A DNA stretch of 25,847 bases from Accumulibacter sp. (GTDB lineage Bacteria > Pseudomonadota > Gammaproteobacteria > Burkholderiales > Rhodocyclaceae). A model generated the notes under the pieces. It saw nothing but the letters and a program-made list of their open reading frames with translations, was not told where the DNA came from and made no database searches. Below, in pieces: positions 1 through 8,155 of this stretch (positions are counted from its first letter, which is position 1; every line of letters starts with the position of its first letter). The stretch spans positions 1 to 25,847 of the forward strand of contig JAISDL010000124.1 of the NCBI GenBank assembly GCA_031264825.1, in the 5' to 3' direction. The position numbers were made by a program, and so were the translations under genes.

Positions 1-214
1 CTGACATCTGAGCTATAGGTTAGCGTGAAACGCCCCGGGATTTGGGCGCAAAAAATCATCGCCGACAATGACGCCGCGATGAATTACGCAAAGAGCAAAT
101 GCCTGTAACCCGCCACCTCGGCCAAGCACCCCCTCTTGGTGCCTCTAACTCGGAGGTCGGTGAATCACTGGCAATGTTTCATTATACGGGGTGGCACCGA
201 TTCGCGCCATGATC

Positions 215-355
215 GTTGGGCTGAACGAATGTGAAGCCCAACGTTCCGCAGGCGTTGAAATGGTTTTCGTAGGGGCACGGCGTGCCGTGCCCTATCGGCG
301 GTATAGGTTGGGGTGAGCGAAGCGATGCCCAACGATTCCGCAGGTGCTGGAATGG
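215..355. repeat. Two diverged copies of a ~49-bp hairpin repeat
   Basis: Copy 1 is 215-263 and copy 2 is 307-355. Each begins with a stem of GTTGGG paired to CCCAAC (8 bp in copy 1) and ends with a similar tail (TTCCGCAGG, then TGG). Between them, 271-294 is a near-perfect palindrome built on GGGCACGGC/GCCGTGCCC. A related GGGCACGGCGCGCCGTGTCCC sequence lies at about 22102-22122, so the palindrome is dispersed. Function unknown. Confidence 0.6.
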
Positions 356-386
356 CGCTGAGGAATTACATATGATTATTTTTGTT

Positions 387-442
387 CACACGAAGACACG
401 AAGCCCCTACTGAATCCCTTCGTGCCTTCGTGTCTTCGTGTG
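387..442. repeat. Long inverted repeat, 17-bp perfect arms
   Basis: CACACGAAGACACGAAG at 387-403 is the exact reverse complement of 426-442, with a 22-base loop. It belongs to the 'cttcgtgtcttcgtg' class of dispersed intergenic repeats seen in environmental genomes. It lies downstream of the DUF3089 gene on the minus strand, but no T-run follows on that strand, so I do not call it a terminator. Confidence 0.7.
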
Positions 443-443
443 G

Positions 444-540
444 AATCTGACGGGAGCAAGCCATGCGACATCTGAATACTGAAAACTGACCACGAAGCGA
501 GCGCCAGCGAGCGCTCAGTCTTCTATCTTCTGTCTTCTGA
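444..540 (+). repeat. Left arm of ~100-bp inverted repeat flanking DUF3089 gene
   Basis: Matches the reverse complement of 1554-1657 almost base for base from AATCTGACGGGAGCAAGCC to the final TCTTCTGA, differing mainly in the terminal TCTTCTGTC heptamers. It carries a GGGAG-like ribosome-binding site and an ATG (463-465), but here the frame stops after eight codons. Read on the minus strand, its inner end encodes the last residues and stop codon of the DUF3089 protein. Confidence 0.8.
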
Positions 541-1638
541 ACGCTGAAAAACCTTCGCCCGCAGTTCCGCGTTCGCACGCAGGTCGTAGTAGAAGAGCGG
601 AATATCGTTTTCGTGGAGGACTCCCAGCGGGAAGTAGGCGCGGCTCTCCTTGCCCGAACTGAAGCGTTCTCGGTCGACACGCGTGATGACGACGCCGCGC
701 GCGGGGTCGATCCGCGCGCCGGCGACTGATCCCAGGTCGGTGAGTTCACCGGTCTTCTCGTCTACGGCGACGCTGCCCTTGCTCTGGCTCGCGGGGGCCT
801 CGTCGTCGCCGGTTTGCCAGGAAACCGGGTTGATCAATACCGAGTTTTCATTCGCCAGCGGGTTTCCCGGCGCGTCGACGGTCGGCGACTGCGTGTTGTA
901 CGAGATGATGACACCGGTATCGTCGGCGCCCTGCGCGGCCTTGAGCCACGGATACGCGCGATAGATGTCACGAGTGACGGGAATGCCGATGAGATAGGCT
1001 GCGACCATCCGCCTGTAAACTTCCGGGTGTTCCTTCATGTAATCGACAAGAAGGAGGAGGCTCATCGCCGAACCCTGCGAATGGCTGGCAAGGATGAACG
1101 GACGGCCACCGTTGAAGTGCTTCATGTAATGGACGAACGCCGCCTTGATATCCGTGTAGGGTACCCCGGAAAAATATTCCGATGCCGTGGTGGCCGAATG
1201 CTGGCTCAGCGCGAAAGCGGCGTCGAGTTGCCGGTAAAACGGCGCATGGATGTTCCCGGCGGTCTTGAAGGCCGACGCGCGCGTATCGAGGTAATACTTT
1301 GCCCAGTGCCGCATTTCGCCGTTGTCGATACCCGCGATCGGGAATTCGCCGGGTTTCGCGCGCCAGCTCGTCGGGTAGATGAAAAAAACGTCGACGGGTT
1401 TTTCCGGGTTTTGCTCGACCGCCAGCCAGTTATTGCTGTCGGCATAATCTGCGGGCGCGATGCGATCACCGCGCTTCGGATACCCGATCTCGACAGGTTC
1501 CGTGCTTGCCTTTCGCCACAGGACGAAAAACACGGCGGAAGCGGCGACCGAAATCAGAAGACAGAGGACTGAAGACAGACGACAGAGCGCTCGCTGGCGC
1601 TCGCTTCGTGATCTGTGTTCAGTATTCAGATGTCGCAT
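523..1638 (-). CDS. DUF3089 family alpha/beta-hydrolase-like protein, membrane-anchored
   Basis: A 371-residue protein of the DUF3089 family, putative serine hydrolases with an alpha/beta-hydrolase fold and no settled substrate. Seen: the family opening NNWLAVEQNPEKPVDVFF near residue 70, then FFIYPTSW, and a nucleophile elbow ASHSQGS with the probable catalytic Ser. Residues ~24-42 (VLCLLISVAASAVFFVLW) form a hydrophobic segment after an Arg-rich start, probably a membrane anchor. The start ATG, its GGGAG ribosome site and the first ~30 residues lie inside the right inverted repeat (1554-1657). The final residues (QRSEDRR) and stop lie in the left arm. The next ATG is far inside the domain, so I keep 1638. 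The gene is third in a minus-strand series, 66 bp after guaC. Family call is firm; substrate unknown. Confidence 0.85.
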   Translation of the reverse strand: MRHLNTEHRSRSERQRALCRLSSVLCLLISVAASAVFFVLWRKASTEPVEIGYPKRGDRIAPADYADSNNWLAVEQNPEKPVDVFFIYPTSWRAKPGEFPIAGIDNGEMRHWAKYYLDTRASAFKTAGNIHAPFYRQLDAAFALSQHSATTASEYFSGVPYTDIKAAFVHYMKHFNGGRPFILASHSQGSAMSLLLLVDYMKEHPEVYRRMVAAYLIGIPVTRDIYRAYPWLKAAQGADDTGVIISYNTQSPTVDAPGNPLANENSVLINPVSWQTGDDEAPASQSKGSVAVDEKTGELTDLGSVAGARIDPARGVVITRVDRERFSSGKESRAYFPLGVLHENDIPLFYYDLRANAELRAKVFQRSEDRR

Positions 1639-1657
1639 GGCTTGCTCCCGTCAGATT
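1554..1657 (-). repeat. Right arm of ~100-bp inverted repeat flanking DUF3089 gene
   Basis: Inverted partner of 444-540. In this copy the ATG-started frame stays open past the repeat and runs into the DUF3089 domain, so the repeat supplies the translation start. The inner edge is made of 7-bp units (CTGTCGT, CTGTCTT, CAGTCCT, CTGTCTT). Confidence 0.8.
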
Positions 1658-1676
1658 ACAGATACCAGACTACAAT

Positions 1677-1719
1677 TCTGTCCTCTGTCCTCAGTCTTCT
1701 GTCCTCAGTCTTCTGTCTG
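1677..1719. repeat. Heptamer tandem array overlapping the guaC 3' end
   Basis: Six 7-bp units: TCTGTCC, TCTGTCC, TCAGTCT, TCTGTCC, TCAGTCT, TCTGTCT. The guaC stop codon (1705-1707) lies inside the array, so the last GuaC residues (about QTED) are repeat-derived. Same period as arrays at 516-540, 21951-22025 and 22505-22535. Confidence 0.75.
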
Positions 1720-2730
1720 CCGTACGACACGCACGAAGGTCGTTCGTTTCGACAATTCCTTCAGGCGGAGCGCGCCGACGTAGGTGCAGGCCGACCGCAC
1801 GCCGCCCAGGATTTCGCGCACGGCGCCGGCAACGGGGCCGCGGCAGTCGAGCAGAACCGCCCTGCCTTCGGACGCGCGATACGGCGCGATCCCGCCGGAA
1901 TACTTTGTCATCGCCTCGCGCGAACTCATCCCGTAGAAGGGCATCTTGCGCGCGCCGTCGACTTCGACGGTCTCGACCGCGCACTCGTCGTGTCCGGCGA
2001 GCATGCCGCCGAGCATCACGAAATCCGCGCCGGCACCAAAGGCTTTCGCCAGGTCGCCGGGGGAGACGCAACCGCCGTCGGCGCAGATCAGGCCGCGCAA
2101 GCCGTGCGCCGCGTCGGCGCATTCGATGATCGCGGAAAGCTGCGGGTAGCCGACGCCCGTGATCTTGCGCGTCGTGCAGACCGAACCGGGGCCGATGCCG
2201 ACCTTGACGATATCGACGCCGTCGAGAATCAATTCCTCCGTCATTTCACCCGTGACGACGTTTCCGGCCATCAAGGTGATTTTCGGGAACGCGGAACGCA
2301 GTTTGTGGATGAAGCGGATGAACGCTCTCGTGTAGCCGTTGGCGACGTCGACGCAGACGCAGTGGATCGAGTCGCCGGCCGCGTCCATGACACGGACGAA
2401 TTTCTCGTAGTCGGGCGGCGTGATTCCCATCGAATAGAAAACCGGCGGAGACTCGGCGCGCCCCGTGAAGAAAGACAAGAGCGCTTCTTCGGCGTAGTGC
2501 TTGTGCAGCGCGACGGAGAGCGATTCTTCGACGAGCGCGTCGGCCATCTCGAAGGTTCCGACGGTATCCATATTGGAAGCGATGATCGGAATGCCGTGGT
2601 AGTGTCGCCCCGAATGCAGGAAGACGAAGTCTCGCGTGATGTCGACTTCGGAGCGCGAATCGAGCGTCGAACGCTTGGGGCGAATGAGGACGTCGGCAAA
2701 GTCGAGTTTGATGTCGTGTTCGATGCGCAT
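1705..2730 (-). CDS. guaC: GMP reductase
   Basis: A 341-residue GMP reductase of the IMPDH/GMPR family. It converts GMP to IMP with NADPH, releasing ammonia, and so returns guanine nucleotides to the adenine branch in the cytosol. E. coli GuaC has 347 residues and begins very similarly (MRIE, DVLIRPKRSTL). Seen: ASNMDTVGTF near 51-60, catalytic loop GIGPGSVCTTR with Cys185 (E. coli Cys186), and phosphate-binding region CADGGC followed by MLGGM. No CBS domains, which argues against IMP dehydrogenase. The start at 2730 is 4 bp after the repressor stop, so the two are probably co-transcribed. The C-terminus ends early inside a heptamer repeat, replacing the usual last ~10 residues with VRQTED; this lies outside the active site. 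Confidence 0.95.
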   Translation of the reverse strand: MRIEHDIKLDFADVLIRPKRSTLDSRSEVDITRDFVFLHSGRHYHGIPIIASNMDTVGTFEMADALVEESLSVALHKHYAEEALLSFFTGRAESPPVFYSMGITPPDYEKFVRVMDAAGDSIHCVCVDVANGYTRAFIRFIHKLRSAFPKITLMAGNVVTGEMTEELILDGVDIVKVGIGPGSVCTTRKITGVGYPQLSAIIECADAAHGLRGLICADGGCVSPGDLAKAFGAGADFVMLGGMLAGHDECAVETVEVDGARKMPFYGMSSREAMTKYSGGIAPYRASEGRAVLLDCRGPVAGAVREILGGVRSACTYVGALRLKELSKRTTFVRVVRQTED

Positions 2731-2734
2731 CTTG

Positions 2735-3370
2735 TCAATCCGTTTCGGAAATCGCGTCGCGCCGACGCAACGCGACGTGGCTGTGGATCGACGCGCGTAT
2801 CTGCGGACAATGTTCGTGGGCGCTCCCCAGCGCGATCAGCCAATTGTGGATGATCCCCGTCGTAAACGACAGCGTATCGTAAGCCATCGCTTCGGGGTCG
2901 AGCGTGGGGCGCAGGAAGCCTCGATCCGCGGCGCGCGCGTAGATGATTTTCAACTCCGACAAAAAATCGTGGCGCGGACGGACGATTTCGTAGAGGACCG
3001 AGGCGAATTCATTCACGTATTCGCAGCGCCACATCATGATCTCGAAAGTCTGCCTGAGCAGCGGGTTGTTCTCCATCGCGTCGATGAATCCGAGCAGGAA
3101 CTTTTCGATCGTGTCGAGCGGGTCCGGCGTGTCGTCCGAGGTCAGGCCGGCGTCGAGCGGATTCAGGGTGGTCTGGATCTGGTCGCGCAGGGCGTTGAAG
3201 AGCATGGCCTTGTTGTCGAAGTGCCAGTAGATCGCGCCGCGCGTGACGCCGGCCATTTGCGCGACTTTTTCGAGCGAGGTGCGACTGACGCCGAATTTAT
3301 GAAAAGCGCGGCGCGCGGCGTCGATGATTTCGACGCGCGTTTGCTCCGTTTCCGCCTTTGTTTTTCTCAC
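2735..3370 (-). CDS. TetR/AcrR family repressor of the efflux operon
   Basis: A 211-residue TetR-family regulator closest in style to AcrR/TtgR/MexR-partner repressors of RND pumps. The N-terminal helix-turn-helix covers about residues 10-58: IIDAARRAFHKFGVSRTSLE, then VAQMAGVTRGAIYWHF. The rest is the helical ligand-binding and dimer domain. The start is GTG at 3370, with GGGAAAA a few bases upstream on the minus strand; no better ATG fits the HTH. It is divergent from the adaptor-pump-channel operon, and an ATACAT/ATGTAT inverted repeat in the shared control region is its likely operator. Known relatives release DNA when they bind pump substrates. Its own promoter is unclear; a weak minus-strand pair (TTGTAA, 17 bp, GAAAAT) lies near 3600-3630. 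Confidence 0.9.
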   Translation of the reverse strand: MRKTKAETEQTRVEIIDAARRAFHKFGVSRTSLEKVAQMAGVTRGAIYWHFDNKAMLFNALRDQIQTTLNPLDAGLTSDDTPDPLDTIEKFLLGFIDAMENNPLLRQTFEIMMWRCEYVNEFASVLYEIVRPRHDFLSELKIIYARAADRGFLRPTLDPEAMAYDTLSFTTGIIHNWLIALGSAHEHCPQIRASIHSHVALRRRDAISETD

Positions 3371-3642
3371 TTCTGTTTTCCCGGAACGCTGTTTTCTGTT
3401 TTCATTCCCTTCCCGAATCGCCCTTGGTCGGCTTTGCCTTGCGGCGCGAGAAGTACCGTGAAGCGGCGCGTCTTCCCAAGCATGGACGATTTTGAAAAGG
3501 AATCAATGATTTCTCGATGAATTCGCCGATACTCGCCGGCGCCCGTTGACACGTGGCACGAATGCGTGACCCATAGCGTAGCGTATAACAAATCTTTATT
3601 TTCGCAAACCACACATTCCGTTACAAATTATTTCCGTGTGCG

Positions 3643-3671
3643 TGGAATACATTCAGTTTCGTATGTATAAT
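3643..3671 (+). promoter_or_regulatory. Promoter of the RND efflux operon
   Basis: A perfect -10 hexamer TATAAT at 3666-3671 stands ~36 bp upstream of the adaptor start. The -35 at about 3643-3648 (TGGAAT) is a poor match, as is common for regulated promoters. Predicted transcript start is near 3678, giving a ~30-base leader with a GGAG ribosome site at 3698-3701. Confidence 0.6.
3647..3668. promoter_or_regulatory. Candidate TetR-family operator
   Basis: Inverted repeat ATACAT-N10-ATGTAT (3647-3652 and 3663-3668). The size and ATACAT/ATGTAT-type arms resemble AcrR/TtgR-class operators. The right arm overlaps the first bases of the TATAAT, so bound repressor would block RNA polymerase. Assignment to the neighbouring TetR protein is inference from position. 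Confidence 0.6.
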
Positions 3672-3706
3672 TCCCAACTTTCGTTTTCCCGAAAACCGGA
3701 GTCCTT

Positions 3707-4888
3707 ATGTTGCTTCCTCCCTTGCGCTCGTTTTTCCGCCTGTTTTCCGGCGTTCTTCTCGTTTCGGTGCTGGCCGCGTGCTCCGAGAAAGAGGCGGCGC
3801 CCGCGATGCCGCCTGTGCCCGTGACGGTGCTGGAAGCCAAGCCGGTCGACGTGCCCGCCGTCGCCGAAGTGATGGGACGGCTCGACGGTGCGAAAGAAAC
3901 CGAGGTTCGTCCCCGCGTCGGCGGAATCCTCGTGAAGCGCCTCTACGAAGAAGGCGCCCTCGTCAAGGCGGGGCAGCCGCTTTTCCAGATCGACAAAGCG
4001 CCTTACCTGAACGCGCTCGCCGAAGCCCGCGCGCGGGCGGAACAAACGGCGCGCGAGGAAGCGAGGCTGAAGGGCCTCCTCGAACACAGGGCCGTCAGCC
4101 GCAAGGAATACGACGACGCCGCGTCGGCGAACGCGATGGCGAAAGCGGTGCTCGACCAGGCGAAGCTCAACCTTTCATGGACGACGGTCACGGCGCCCGT
4201 CGACGGTGTTTCGGGGCGTTCGCCGCGTTCCGAAGGCAACCTCATCAGCGTCAGCGACGCGCTACCGCTGACGACGATCTCGCAATCGAACCGGGTGTGG
4301 GCGCGTTTCGGCTTGTCCGAATCCGACATCGCCGCGCTTCCCGGCGGACACCTCAGGGAAGGCGACGTGAAGAGCGTCGAACTCGTTCTGCCGGGTGACC
4401 GTGTCTATTCCAAGCCCGGAAAGCTCAATTTCTTCGCCTCGACGATCGATACGAATCTGGGGACGCGGCAACTGCGCGCCGAATTCGACAACAGCGAAGG
4501 CGAATTATTCCCCGGGCAGTTCGTCCGCGTGCGCCTGACGACGCAGGACCGCCACGGCGTTTTCCTCGTGCCGCAGTCGGCGATCACGCAGACCGAGCTT
4601 GCGCGTCTCGTGATGCTCGTCGGCGCCGGGAACAAGGTCGTTTCCCGGCCCGTCAAGACCGCCGAATGGCAGGGCAGAAACTGGGTCGTCGTCGACGGGC
4701 TGAAAGCCGGCGACAGAATCATCCTCGACAATCTGATGAAGTTGCAACTGGGCGCGGTCGTCGCGCCGAAGGAGAGGCAAGCGTCCGGTGAAAAACCGTC
4801 CGAAGAGGCGTCCGCGCCGCCGTCGGGAGAATCGAAACCCAGGGACGAATCCGGCGCCGCCACGGAAAAACCGGCGGCCAAGCCGTAA
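3707..4888 (+). CDS. RND efflux periplasmic adaptor (AcrA/MexA family lipoprotein)
   Basis: A 393-residue membrane-fusion protein bridging the inner-membrane RND pump to the outer-membrane channel. Seen: lipoprotein signal with lipobox LAAC (Cys25); biotinyl-lipoyl half near 55-95 (VRPRVGGILVKRLYEEGALV, then GQPLFQID); a helical hairpin near 100-150 rich in Ala, Arg and Glu; second lipoyl half at LSWTTVTAPVDGVSG; beta-barrel around LPGDRVYSKPGKLNFFASTI; and LFPGQFVRVRL before the membrane-proximal domain. The last ~40 residues are a Glu/Pro/Ser/Lys-rich tail longer than in AcrA. The start ATG has GGAG 5 bases upstream. First gene of a three-gene operon, 141 bp before the pump; control is probably by the divergent TetR repressor. 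Confidence 0.95.
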   Translation: MLLPPLRSFFRLFSGVLLVSVLAACSEKEAAPAMPPVPVTVLEAKPVDVPAVAEVMGRLDGAKETEVRPRVGGILVKRLYEEGALVKAGQPLFQIDKAPYLNALAEARARAEQTAREEARLKGLLEHRAVSRKEYDDAASANAMAKAVLDQAKLNLSWTTVTAPVDGVSGRSPRSEGNLISVSDALPLTTISQSNRVWARFGLSESDIAALPGGHLREGDVKSVELVLPGDRVYSKPGKLNFFASTIDTNLGTRQLRAEFDNSEGELFPGQFVRVRLTTQDRHGVFLVPQSAITQTELARLVMLVGAGNKVVSRPVKTAEWQGRNWVVVDGLKAGDRIILDNLMKLQLGAVVAPKERQASGEKPSEEASAPPSGESKPRDESGAATEKPAAKP

Positions 4889-5029
4889 TCCCGGAAGCGA
4901 CCGTCACGCATTCGCATCCCGTTTTGAAATGATCCGATGAGAAAACCTTCCCATTCTTCGTCCGCGCACCCAAGCGGGCGGGTTCGCTTGCGCTTTCCAG
5001 GATAATCCGCGTCAGAAAAAAGGAATTTC

Positions 5030-8000
5030 ATGTCACGCTTTTTCATCAACCGGCCGATTTTCGCCTCCGTCATCTCGATCGTCATGGTCGTCGCCGGGAT
5101 CGTCGCGGCGCTCACGCTGCCGGTCTCGCAGTACCCCGAAATCGCGCCGCCGACCGTCGTCATCTCGGCGACCTACCCCGGCGCTTCCGCCGAAACGCTC
5201 ACGCGCACCGTCGCCGCGCCGATCGAGGAACAGCTCTCGGGGATCGACGGCCTGATGTACTTCAATTCCAGTTCGTCGTCGAACGGCTCCCTGACGATCA
5301 CCGTTTCGTTTGAAGTGGGGACCGACCCGGACATCGCGACGGTCTATGTGAACAACCGCGTGAAGATCGCCGAGCCGCGTCTGCCCGACGTCGTGCGCCA
5401 GTACGGCGTGACCGTGATGAAGCGTTCGCCGAACATCCTCTTCGTCGCCGACCTCACGTCGCCGAACAAAACGCATTCGAGGCTTTATCTGTCGAATTAC
5501 GCGCTGATCAACATCATCGACGATGTCAGAAGGGTTCCCGGCGTCGGCGACGCGCAGATCTTCGGCGCGCAGGATTACTCGATGCGCGTCTGGCTCATGC
5601 CCGACCGGATGGCGCAGCTCGGCGTGACGACGACCGACATCGTCAACGCGGTCGCTTCGCAGAACCGCCAGAACGCGGCGGGGAAGATCGGGCAGGAACC
5701 CGCGCCCGACGGGCAGCAACTCGTCTACACGATCGTCGCCAAGGGGCGGCTCCTGACGCCCGAGGAATTCGGAAACATCGTCGTCCGCGCCGACGGCGGC
5801 CGCGGCGTTCTGTACCTGAAAGACGTCGCGCGGCTCGAACTCGGCGCGCAGAACTACGATTCGAAGTCCAACAAGGGCGGGCAGGAACAGATCGGGATCG
5901 GCGTTTTCCTCCAGGCGGGCGCGAACGCGCTCGATACCGCGAGGCTCGTCAAGGAGCGCCTCGACGAACTGAAGCAGAGCTTTCCCGACGACCTTGAATA
6001 CAGCGTTCCCTACGATACGACCAAATTCATCCAGGCGTCGATCGAGGAGGTGCTGCACACGCTCGTCGAGGCGATCTTCCTCGTCGCGATCGTCGTCTTC
6101 GTCTTCCTCCAGAACTGGCGCGCGACGTTGATCCCGCTGATCGCCGTCCCCGTCTCGCTGATCGGCACCTTCGCCGGGCTCTGGATCTGCGGCTTTTCGA
6201 TCAACACGCTGACGCTCTTTGCGATGGTGCTCGCGATCGGGATTGTCGTCGACGACGCGATCGTCGTCCTTGAGAACGTCGAGCGATTGATGACGAGCGA
6301 AAAGCTCGGCGCGAAGGCCGCGTCGATCGCGGCGATGCGCGAAGTCGCCGCCGCGCTCGTCGCGATCGTCCTCGTCCTCTGCGCCGTTTTCGTCCCGGTG
6401 GCCTTCCTCGGCGGCATCGCGGGCGAACTGTACAAGCAGTTCGCCGTCACCGTGTCGATTTCGGTCACGCTTTCCGGCGTCATCGCGCTGACGCTCACCC
6501 CCGCGCTGTGCGCGATCCTGCTCAGGCACGAGCACAAGGACGTCCCTTTCTTCCGTCCGTTCAACCGGGCTTTTTACGCGATCACGAACTACTACGCCTA
6601 TATCGTCGAAAAGACCCTGCGCCACCGCGTCGCCGGAACGCTGATCTGCGCCGCCGTCTTTATCGGGAGCTTCTTCATGTTCCGTGCCGTTCCGGGCGGA
6701 TTCGTTCCGCTCGAAGACCAGGGCTTCCTGCTCAGCGCGCTCATCCTCCCCGACGGCGCGAGCCTCCAGCGCACCGACGTTTCGGCCAATAAATTCCAGC
6801 AGATGGTTCGAAGCGACCCCGGCTCCGCCGAGATCTTTGCGATCGCGGGCAACGACATCGTCAGCGGCAGCATGCGGACGAACGCGGGGACGGTCTTCAT
6901 TCCGCTGAAGGATTGGGGTGAACGCAAAGACGACGCGGAAACGCTGCGCGCGAAATTTTCGCGCATGGGAATGACGCTCACCGACGGGATGGCGCTCGTA
7001 TTCAACCCGCCGCCGATCCAGGGGCTCGGAACTTCGGGCGGCTTCGAAGCCTACATCCAGGCGCGCGGCGACAGCGACCCGATCAAACTCTCGACCGTGA
7101 CGCAGCAGCTTCTGGGCGAATTGAGAAAGCAGCCCGAACTCAGCAGCGTCAGTACCTTCTACCGCCCGTCGTCGCCGCAGATTTACGTCGAAGTCGACGA
7201 ATCGAAAGCGATGTCCTTCGGGATACAGCCCGCCGACGTCTATACGACCTTGCAGGGGACGATGGGCGCGCTCTACGTCAACGACTTCAACATCAGCGGG
7301 CACACCTACCGCGTCCAGCTCCAGGCGGAAAGCCTTTACCGCTTGAAGCCCGACGACCTCGGCAAGGTTTACGTGCGCGCCGCCGACGGCGCGATGATCC
7401 CGGTCTCGGCGCTCGTCAAGGTCAAAGAGGTCTTCGGCGCGGAACAACTCGAACGTTTCAACGGATTCCTCGCGGCGAAGATCATGGGCGACGCGCAACC
7501 CGGCGTTTCCCTCGGCGATTCGATCAAAACCGTCGAGACCGTCGCGCGCGAAACGCTCCCCGACGGCTACGAACTCGCGTGGGTCGCGCAAGCCTTCCAG
7601 GCCAAACGATCGGGAACCGCGTCGGCGCTCGCCTTCGGCTTCGGGATTCTGATGGTCTTCCTGATCCTCGCGGCGCAGTACGAACGCTGGTCGCTGCCGA
7701 TCGCGGTCATCCTCGCCGTGCCCTTCGGCCTCTTCGGCGCGTTCGGCTTCGTCATGCTGCGCGGGATGCCCAACGATATCTACTTCCAGATCGGGCTGAT
7801 CGTCCTGATCGGTCTCGCCGCGAAGAACGCGATCCTGATCGTCGAATTCGCCGCGCAGAAGCACAGCGAAGGGATGAGTCTGATGGAGGCGGCGATCACG
7901 AGCGCGCGCCTGCGCTTCCGCCCGATCATCATGACCTCGCTGGCCTTCATCCTCGGCGTTTTCCCGCTGGTCCGGGCGAGCGGCGCGGGCGCGGCGGGAC

Positions 8001-8155
8001 GCCAGTCGATGGGGACGGGCGTTTTCGGCGGGATGGTGACGGCGACGTTCATCGCGACGCTGTTCATCCCGATGTTTTTTACCCTGCTGTCGAGTAAAGA
8101 GCCTCAGAAACTGGACGACGACGCGAACGAGGAGGGTGCCAATGAAACGCATTGA
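5030..8155 (+). CDS. RND multidrug efflux pump, HAE1 family (AcrB/MexB type)
   Basis: A 1041-residue inner-membrane proton/drug antiporter; AcrB has 1049 residues. Seen: N-terminal MSRFFINRPIFASVISIVMV with TM1, two large periplasmic loops, and the TM4 proton-relay pair Asp408-Asp409 in GIVVDDAIVVLENV (AcrB Asp407/408). The TM10 lysine is Lys932 in LAAKNAILIVEFA (AcrB Lys940). The signature GFVPLEDQGF lies in the second half. All key proton-path residues are present, so the pump should work. The ATG has AAGGAA 6 bases upstream. The gene overlaps the outer-membrane channel gene by 14 bp, implying translational coupling. Drug range cannot be read from sequence; family members export dyes, detergents and several antibiotic classes. 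A weak hairpin lies in the 141-bp gap before it (4964-4993). Confidence 0.97.
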   Translation: MSRFFINRPIFASVISIVMVVAGIVAALTLPVSQYPEIAPPTVVISATYPGASAETLTRTVAAPIEEQLSGIDGLMYFNSSSSSNGSLTITVSFEVGTDPDIATVYVNNRVKIAEPRLPDVVRQYGVTVMKRSPNILFVADLTSPNKTHSRLYLSNYALINIIDDVRRVPGVGDAQIFGAQDYSMRVWLMPDRMAQLGVTTTDIVNAVASQNRQNAAGKIGQEPAPDGQQLVYTIVAKGRLLTPEEFGNIVVRADGGRGVLYLKDVARLELGAQNYDSKSNKGGQEQIGIGVFLQAGANALDTARLVKERLDELKQSFPDDLEYSVPYDTTKFIQASIEEVLHTLVEAIFLVAIVVFVFLQNWRATLIPLIAVPVSLIGTFAGLWICGFSINTLTLFAMVLAIGIVVDDAIVVLENVERLMTSEKLGAKAASIAAMREVAAALVAIVLVLCAVFVPVAFLGGIAGELYKQFAVTVSISVTLSGVIALTLTPALCAILLRHEHKDVPFFRPFNRAFYAITNYYAYIVEKTLRHRVAGTLICAAVFIGSFFMFRAVPGGFVPLEDQGFLLSALILPDGASLQRTDVSANKFQQMVRSDPGSAEIFAIAGNDIVSGSMRTNAGTVFIPLKDWGERKDDAETLRAKFSRMGMTLTDGMALVFNPPPIQGLGTSGGFEAYIQARGDSDPIKLSTVTQQLLGELRKQPELSSVSTFYRPSSPQIYVEVDESKAMSFGIQPADVYTTLQGTMGALYVNDFNISGHTYRVQLQAESLYRLKPDDLGKVYVRAADGAMIPVSALVKVKEVFGAEQLERFNGFLAAKIMGDAQPGVSLGDSIKTVETVARETLPDGYELAWVAQAFQAKRSGTASALAFGFGILMVFLILAAQYERWSLPIAVILAVPFGLFGAFGFVMLRGMPNDIYFQIGLIVLIGLAAKNAILIVEFAAQKHSEGMSLMEAAITSARLRFRPIIMTSLAFILGVFPLVRASGAGAAGRQSMGTGVFGGMVTATFIATLFIPMFFTLLSSKEPQKLDDDANEEGANETH

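Larger units (their letters stand above)
1..522. other. Gene-free, repeat-rich left edge
   Basis: No supportable gene. All three minus-strand frames have stops within the first ~90 bases. The only plus-strand reading is a 27-codon run ending at 108 with no family resemblance. The stretch holds two related hairpin repeats (215-263 and 307-355), a palindrome at 271-294, a long inverted repeat (387-403 with 426-442), and the left arm of the inverted repeat around the DUF3089 gene (444-540). Confidence 0.7.
3371..3706. other. Divergent control region between repressor and efflux operon
   Basis: 336 bp without a gene. It is more AT-rich than its surroundings around 3585-3690, and holds the efflux promoter and operator. 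Short open frames here on the minus strand (for example 3367-3612) show no family resemblance and cross the control region; I treat them as chance. Confidence 0.7.

Noticed and set aside
25..108. 27-codon frame ending at 108, possibly the tail of a gene from the left
   Set aside because: An in-frame stop at 16-18 shows that it does not continue from outside, and the peptide matches nothing I recognise.
387..442. Rho-independent terminator for the DUF3089 gene
   Set aside because: Strong stem but no T-run follows on the minus strand; it matches a dispersed repeat class instead.
1615..2853. 412-codon plus-strand frame across guaC
   Set aside because: Antisense to a clearly conserved enzyme, with a low-complexity Arg/Asp-rich product.
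3367..3612. 81-codon minus-strand ORF overlapping the TetR start
   Set aside because: No ribosome site or family resemblance; it occupies the control region and its overlap with the GTG start looks accidental.
5033..8152. 1039-codon open frame on the minus strand opposite the RND pump
   Set aside because: Its product is Arg/Asp/Glu-rich with no family resemblance, and it mirrors the pump gene exactly; it is a codon-bias shadow in high-GC DNA.
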